Shown here one piece after another: positions 23,392 through 27,492 of a DNA stretch of 27,492 nt. The stretch spans positions 1-27,492 of the forward strand of contig BNUQ01000024.1 in the NCBI GenBank assembly GCA_025997475.1, read 5' to 3'. A program made the position numbers and the translations under genes. Below the pieces are notes generated by a model. It did no database searches and was not told the DNA's origin. It saw only the letters and a list, made by a program, of their open reading frames with translations. The stretch's first letter is position 1. Every line of letters starts with the position of its first letter. The DNA is from Planctomycetales bacterium. Its GTDB lineage: Bacteria; Planctomycetota; SZUA-567.

Positions 23392-23431
23392 TTAAGGGGT
23401 TTAAGAATCTTAAGATTCTTAAACCCCTTAA
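23392..23431. terminator. Perfect 40-bp palindrome, bidirectional terminator
   Basis: TTAAGGGGTTTAAGAATC (23392-23409), TTAA, and the exact complement (23414-23431) make a perfect 40-bp palindrome between two convergent genes. T-rich DNA (CTTTTTTAATTT) follows on the plus strand and A-rich DNA precedes it, fitting termination in both directions. Confidence 0.75.
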
Positions 23432-23449
23432 ATCTCTTAAAACTCTTTT

Positions 23450-24490
23450 TTAATTTATCGCCGGTAACGTCGGCAAACCGGCGTCCAAATCCGGCGCCGG
23501 CTTTTCATCGTCGAGCGGCGCGAACGGCGGCAATTCCGGCAACGTCGGCGCGCTTACTTCGGGCAAGTCCGCGCTTTCTTCGTCTTTTTTCAGCGGCGAC
23601 GCCGGTAACGCGGGTGCCGCAGACGCAGGCACAAGCGCCGCCGGTGCCGCAGGTGCAGACGCGGTCGCGGACGTTTTTACCGGCGCGTTTTCGCCAAGTT
23701 CCGGCGTTGCGTCAACCGATTTTTCAGCGGCGGGAATTGTCGCGACATTTTCAATTTTCGCAGGTTCAACTTTCGCGGGTTCGGCTTTCGTCGATTCAAT
23801 TTTTGTCGGCTCGACCGGCGCAATTTTCACCGCTTCGGCTTTCGCCGGCTCGTCCAATAAATCCAATTCTTCCGCAAGCGGCTTCGTCGCGGGCGACTTG
23901 GTCGCGGGCGACTCGGTCGTGAACGACTTCGGCGTGAACGCCTTCGGCGCGGGCGCGCCCGCCGGTTCGCCTAACGGGCGCAATTTTACTTTTAATTGCG
24001 GATTAACGATGATGCCTTCTTCGGCAAAATCCGCCTCCGCCGGACGCGGCGCGGACGTTTTCACCGGCGTCTTGACTTGTTCGGGCAACGTCGGCGCGGG
24101 CGCGGGCGGCACGATAACCGGCGCGACAAAATTGACCGCCGGATTGACCGCCGGTTTCCCGATTATTTGGCGCGTCGCGAGTTCGCGAAACCAGACGGCG
24201 CGCGCCCCCAAAGCAAACAGCCACGGCGTCAGCACGCTACGGACGGCGCGGACTTTTTCCGGGTCGGCGGCGTCAAGCGTTACGACCACGTTGTAATCGC
24301 AATGCTCCAACTGCAGGCGAATAATCGTCGCCGCGCCGGTCGCCGTCAGCGGCTCTTCAATCGCCGGTCGCCCGAAGCGATACACGTCCTGATTGACATA
24401 CATAAAATCCAACGCGCCCGCGGGAATTTCCTCGCCCGTCCACGCCGCGCCGGTGAGCGCCAATAATAAAGCCAGCATACGTTTCATCAT
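23450..24490 (-). CDS. Exported Ala/Pro/Lys-rich protein of unknown function
   Basis: A 346-residue protein. A Sec signal (MMKRMLALLLALTGAAWTG) is followed by a folded-looking region of about 110 residues containing LDFMYVNQDVYRFGRPAIEEPL and RLQLEHCDYNVVVTLDA, with no domain I recognise. From about residue 120 to the end it is low-complexity: Pro/Ala-rich, then repeats of the type TKxEPAKxEPAK and PATKSPATK, then acidic/proline-rich sequence. Such tails span the periplasm or cell wall in other proteins. The start at 24490 is set by GGAGG at 24500-24504, nine bases upstream; the frame is open to 24562 but without support. It is divergent from cheV. Confidence 0.75.
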   Translation of the reverse strand: MMKRMLALLLALTGAAWTGEEIPAGALDFMYVNQDVYRFGRPAIEEPLTATGAATIIRLQLEHCDYNVVVTLDAADPEKVRAVRSVLTPWLFALGARAVWFRELATRQIIGKPAVNPAVNFVAPVIVPPAPAPTLPEQVKTPVKTSAPRPAEADFAEEGIIVNPQLKVKLRPLGEPAGAPAPKAFTPKSFTTESPATKSPATKPLAEELDLLDEPAKAEAVKIAPVEPTKIESTKAEPAKVEPAKIENVATIPAAEKSVDATPELGENAPVKTSATASAPAAPAALVPASAAPALPASPLKKDEESADLPEVSAPTLPELPPFAPLDDEKPAPDLDAGLPTLPAIN

Positions 24491-24543
24491 TTTGAAAGTC
24501 CTCCGTGCGTGGTTTAGTTGGGGAAAATCGTGGTGTTTCACGC

Positions 24544-24549
24544 AGTATA
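24544..24549 (-). promoter_or_regulatory. Candidate -10 box for the exported Ala/Pro/Lys-rich protein
   Basis: On the minus strand TATACT lies about 55 bases before the start at 24490. A long A/T-run is upstream but no clear -35 hexamer is seen. Confidence 0.35.
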
Positions 24550-24687
24550 GCGCCAAAAACAAAAAAAAATAGTTTTGCCGAGAATAACGAAAATTTTGCG
24601 CGGCTTCGGCATTGTTTTTCCGCCGGCGATTAACACAATGGCGCGCCGTTTAATCTAATTATTGGCATCCGGCAGAAGGAAAATTTT

Positions 24688-25650
24688 ATGGCTAAAGACC
24701 GCAGAGAAGGCATTTTGTTGGAGAGTGGCACCAACGAAGTCGAAATCATCGAGTTTTACGTGCGCGGGCAGAGCTTCGGCGTGAACGTCGCCAAAGTCCG
24801 CCAATTAATCGTCTTCGAGGAGGGCGCGCTCAGCGCGATGCCGAATTGTCCGCGGGCATACCGCGGCGTGTATCTCCACCGCGACCAGACGATGCCGCTT
24901 ATCGACCTCGGCGACGCGCTCAACTTGCAAGCGCCGGAAAACGGCAAAGAGCCGTCGTTGTTGCTCATTTGCAGTTTTAATATGTCCACCATCGCGTTCG
25001 CCATCGACGGCGTCAACCGCATTCACCGCTTGTCGTGGTCGAGTTTCACGCCGCTCAATCCGTTCCTGTCGGAAAGTTGCGACAGCATCATCGGGTCGGT
25101 CAACATCGACAATCGCGAAATCCTCATCACCGACTTGGAGCAAATCATCGCCGAATACGACCCGAAAGTAAAAGCGATGTACACGCCGGAAGACGCCTCG
25201 CCGGAAACCGGCATTTCAATGTCCACCTATGAGCAACAGGTCTTTATGGCGGAGGATTCGTCGCTGATTCGCTCGGTGATTGACCGCGAAATGAAACGCT
25301 CCGGCTTCGTCAACGTCCACATTTTCTCGAACGGTCAAGAAGCGTTGAACGCGATTACGCAATTGGTCGATAATTGCCGCAAGGAAAATAAACCGCTGGC
25401 GGGCGTGGTGGACGTGGTGGTCAGCGATATTGAAATGCCGTTGCTCGACGGTTTGTCGCTGTGCAAACGAATTAAACAGGAGTTGCATTTGGAAATTCCG
25501 GTGATGATTTACTCGTCGCTGATTGACGACGAAATGGCGCGCAAATGCGTGAGCGTCGGCGCGGACGCCTATTTCAGCAAACCGAACATCGGCGCGTTAA
25601 TCGAAGCGGTGCGGAAAAAAGTCGATGAACTGTTTCCGAAGAAAAAATAA
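24688..25650 (+). CDS. cheV: CheV-type chemotaxis coupling protein (CheW-REC)
   Basis: A 320-residue cytosolic protein. The N-terminal CheW domain (about 15-160) begins with the typical CheV opening GILLESGTNEVEIIEFYV and includes the conserved VRQLI and PLIDLGDAL segments. The receiver domain (about 184-315) has Glu189/Asp190, phospho-acceptor Asp247 in VVSDIEMPLLDG, Ser276 and Lys298 in FSKPN. CheV couples chemoreceptors to the kinase CheA, and phosphorylation of its receiver tunes the coupling. AAGGA at 24676-24680 lies seven bases before the ATG. No other che or flagellar gene is in the window; the rest of the pathway must be elsewhere. Confidence 0.93.
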   Translation: MAKDRREGILLESGTNEVEIIEFYVRGQSFGVNVAKVRQLIVFEEGALSAMPNCPRAYRGVYLHRDQTMPLIDLGDALNLQAPENGKEPSLLLICSFNMSTIAFAIDGVNRIHRLSWSSFTPLNPFLSESCDSIIGSVNIDNREILITDLEQIIAEYDPKVKAMYTPEDASPETGISMSTYEQQVFMAEDSSLIRSVIDREMKRSGFVNVHIFSNGQEALNAITQLVDNCRKENKPLAGVVDVVVSDIEMPLLDGLSLCKRIKQELHLEIPVMIYSSLIDDEMARKCVSVGADAYFSKPNIGALIEAVRKKVDELFPKKK

Positions 25651-25721
25651 CCCCCCGCCCTTATTTGCCCTGCGTTAAAACGCGTGGCAAATTGCGTTGG
25701 CGATGCAACTATCGTCCGATT

Positions 25722-26301
25722 ATGAAAATTTAACCGTCGAACAATCTTAAAATTTTCGAGAGCAAAAAAATCCGCACGCATTGGGATGCGGAAAAAGAAG
25801 AATGGTATTTTTCCGTCGTTGATGCCTGCGGCGTGTTGAGCGGTTCGACCGCCAAAGACGCCGGCGCGTATTGGCGCAAGTTAAAACAACGCCTCAAAAC
25901 GGAAGGACGCGAGGTCGTGACAAAATGTCACGACCTGAAAATGCTTGCCGCCGACGGGAAATTTTACCGGACCGACGTTCTCGACCCCCAAGGCATTTTG
26001 CGGCTCGTGCAGTCGGATTCCGTCGCCGAACGCCGAGCCGTTTAAACTGTGGTTGGCGCAAGTCGGCAATGACCGCTTGAACGAAATCGCCGACCCCGAA
26101 AAAGCGCGGTTGCGCGGCGCGGATTTTTATCGTGCCAAGGGCTACACCGAGGGTTGGATAAATCAGCGATTGCAGACGATTGAAATGCGCCAAGAGTTGA
26201 CCGACGAATGGCGGGAGCGCGGTCTGGCGACCGAAAAAGAATACGCGATTTTGACCAACGAAATAACGAAGGCGTGGCGCGGAATGACGGTCGGCGCCTA
26301 C
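25722..26301 (+). pseudogene. Broken phage antirepressor-like (BRO-N family) gene
   Basis: The plus strand encodes pieces of a protein of the BRO-N/phage-antirepressor type often found in prophages and accessory regions. An ATG at 25722 is followed by Lys-Ile and then an in-frame TAA (25731-25733). The same frame then reads IFESKKIRTHWDAEKEEWYFS and on through AYWRKLKQRLK and DLKMLAADGKFYRTDVLD to LRLVQS. A one-base shift at 26013-26016 moves the continuation (IPSPNAEPFKLWLAQVG, GWINQRLQTIEMR, EYAILTNEITKAWRGMTVG) to another frame. Family similarity stops at 26301. So the gene has an early stop, a frameshift and a lost 3' end. This is recognition from family memory, not a database hit. Confidence 0.75.
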
Positions 26302-26304
26302 AGG

Positions 26305-26390
26305 TTACGAATTGGTTCGCGGAAAAGTCATTTGCGTAAATACACAACGGCTCGCGTTTTGATAAAACAAATCCTCAAACCAATTCGTAA
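26305..26390. repeat. 13-bp inverted repeat at the breakpoint of the antirepressor remnant
   Basis: TTACGAATTGGTT (26305-26317) and AACCAATTCGTAA (26378-26390) are perfect inverted copies separated by 60 bases, starting four bases after the end of recognisable antirepressor sequence. The rest of 26391-26516 contains no gene I can support. Confidence 0.6.
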
Positions 26391-26496
26391 TGAGTATATA
26401 TTCGCCGAGGAACTTGCTGTCCCGACAACGCTTTCGAAGTTTATTTTTATCGTAACGTCGATAGTTTAAGTTCGTTACAGGTTGAAATCTGACGGT

Positions 26497-26509
26497 TATC
26501 GAACAGGTC
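26497..26509. mobile_element. Solo inverted end matching the element at 13278-13465
   Basis: TATCGAACAGGTC is the exact complement of the left end of the 188-bp element, followed by TA. It lies just before the glycosyltransferase start and supplies AGGT upstream of the ATG at 26517. The matching partner end is not found upstream, so it is a solo or remnant end. Confidence 0.55.
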
Positions 26510-26516
26510 TAATAAA

Positions 26517-27485
26517 ATGCTTTTCACGGGTAATTTTATGCAAACACAAACAATACCGCTCCGCCATAAATTTTCATATTTGATTTTTCTTCGGAATGAA
26601 GCAACTCATATCGGTCATGTCCTCGATACGGTGGTCAATGACGCCGATGAAATCATCATCTCTGACGATAAATCAACGGACGGAACGTCAGAAATAGTTC
26701 AGCAATACGCAAACAAACATCACAACGTCAAGCATTTCATCAACAATTCCCCCACCGTACAACAACGGTGGTTGAGCGCTCTCGACCAAGTAAGTAACCA
26801 CTATTGTGTTTTTATGTCCGGGCACGACCTCTGCCTGCCCAACAGTATTTATAATATGTTGGATATTATGTCAGCCAGCCCCGATGTTGTCCACGTTGCG
26901 CCGAAAAATGTTATTAAAGTTGGCGTTGATTATGCGATTAAGGATTTCTATAAGCATCCGTTTTCAAATGATGACTTGCTGAGCGATTCTCCGTTGGTTA
27001 GAATGAAAATTTTGGCAAGAAAGTTTGGCGATGGTGCGATGTTTTACGGACTGTATAGAAAAGATGCTCTAACAAGAGCGGTTTATCATTTTCCGTTTCC
27101 CGAATTAGAAGCGGTGAATCCTCTTTTTGTATATACAGACCATGCGATCTTAAATGTCGTCGCGCAAGCCGGTAAAATTGCCCTGTGCGATAAGTCGTTA
27201 TTTTTTCGCTTGACCCATCAGTCGGTGATTACCGATGACAACAACTCATTATACTGCTTATTTGTAATTTTAACCGTCTATTATACAACCTTATCGACTC
27301 CCCCCCCCCCCCCCCCCCCCCCTCCCCCCCCCCCCCCCCCCCCCCCCTCCCCTCGTGCTTTTCCTTCTTCCCTTTTTATCTCTCTTTCTGTATACTCATT
27401 ATGTTCTAAGTTTTTTTTGTATTTTTCAGCAATGCTTGATTTATATATTGTTTTTTGTTCTTCTGTTCGTATTTGTGTCTTGTAG
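26517..27485 (+). CDS. Family 2 glycosyltransferase, 3' part corrupted or replaced
   Basis: The first about 255 residues are a GT2 glycosyltransferase: FSYLIFLRNEATHIGHVLDT, the nucleotide-binding ISDDKSTDGTSEIV, and a GHDLCLPNSIYNML segment in the position of the DxD region. It is not closely similar to the two glycosyltransferases at 11-13 kb. ATG 26517 and ATG 26538 are both possible starts. The gene is visibly AT-richer than its surroundings, suggesting acquisition from another source. At 27300-27352 the frame enters a poly-C tract coding a run of prolines, and the sequence beyond is T-rich and unlike a glycosyltransferase; the stop at 27485 is probably not the native one. Treat it as a 3'-incomplete gene. 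Confidence 0.7.
   Translation: MLFTGNFMQTQTIPLRHKFSYLIFLRNEATHIGHVLDTVVNDADEIIISDDKSTDGTSEIVQQYANKHHNVKHFINNSPTVQQRWLSALDQVSNHYCVFMSGHDLCLPNSIYNMLDIMSASPDVVHVAPKNVIKVGVDYAIKDFYKHPFSNDDLLSDSPLVRMKILARKFGDGAMFYGLYRKDALTRAVYHFPFPELEAVNPLFVYTDHAILNVVAQAGKIALCDKSLFFRLTHQSVITDDNNSLYCLFVILTVYYTTLSTPPPPPPPPPPPPPPPPSPRAFPSSLFISLSVYSLCSKFFLYFSAMLDLYIVFCSSVRICVL
27300..27352 (+). repeat. Poly-C tract of about 53 bases
   Basis: A nearly pure C run broken only by T at 27323 and 27348. It lies 140 bases from the window end, and the following sequence is T-rich and low in complexity. It may be a sequencing or assembly artefact. Confidence 0.9.
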
Positions 27486-27492
27486 GAGTTTT

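Overview
The window is a GC-rich chromosomal segment from a Gram-negative bacterium. The envelope genes support this: a TatC translocase subunit, a TolB-like beta-propeller lipoprotein, two further lipoproteins and a FabZ-type dehydratase. The RNase HII-like protein with an altered DEAG motif, the very small-palindrome-rich intergenic DNA and the abundance of hybrid kinases suggest, at low confidence, a member of the PVC group (Verrucomicrobiota, Kiritimatiellota, Lentisphaerota or Planctomycetota). No rRNA or other strong taxonomic marker is present.

Layout. 1-5.4 kb: an exported SH3b/coiled-coil protein (+), then on the minus strand a tRNA-Leu(UAG), a PAP2 phosphatase, a FabZ-like dehydratase and a TolB-like lipoprotein. 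5.6-11 kb: two tandem paralogous hybrid histidine kinases (sensor, HisKA, ATPase, receiver, HPt), the first with a degenerate ATPase domain. 11.2-13.3 kb: two paralogous family-2 glycosyltransferases (-). 13.3-16 kb: a small element with inverted ends, an RNase HII-like gene, an NYN-domain gene behind an attenuator-like leader, and a RelE-like toxin/XRE antitoxin pair. 16-18.3 kb: a third hybrid kinase with a Cache-like sensor. 18.4-18.8 kb: a 349-bp MITE-like element. 18.8-25.7 kb: gatA, ispF (-), a small cysteine-rich lipoprotein, tatC (-), a TPR lipoprotein, an exported Ala/Pro/Lys-rich protein (-) and cheV. 25.7-27.5 kb: a broken phage-antirepressor-type gene and an AT-richer glycosyltransferase that runs into a long poly-C tract near the window edge.

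Working picture. The core genes (gatA, ispF, tatC, fabZ-like, tRNA) are interspersed with signalling genes. The three hybrid kinases and CheV have no dedicated response-regulator or chemotaxis operon beside them, so their outputs must be encoded elsewhere. The glycosyltransferases, toxin-antitoxin pair, antirepressor remnant and small mobile elements make up the accessory part.

The most unusual property is the intergenic DNA. Almost every gap next to a gene 3' end carries arrays of degenerate 7-bp repeats (AACTCTA, AACTTTC, AACTTTT, AATTAAC and AATTCTT types), usually as two inverted arms around a short core. In addition there are three kinds of small inverted-repeat element. One of these appears to provide both promoter and ribosome-binding sequence to the gene beside it.
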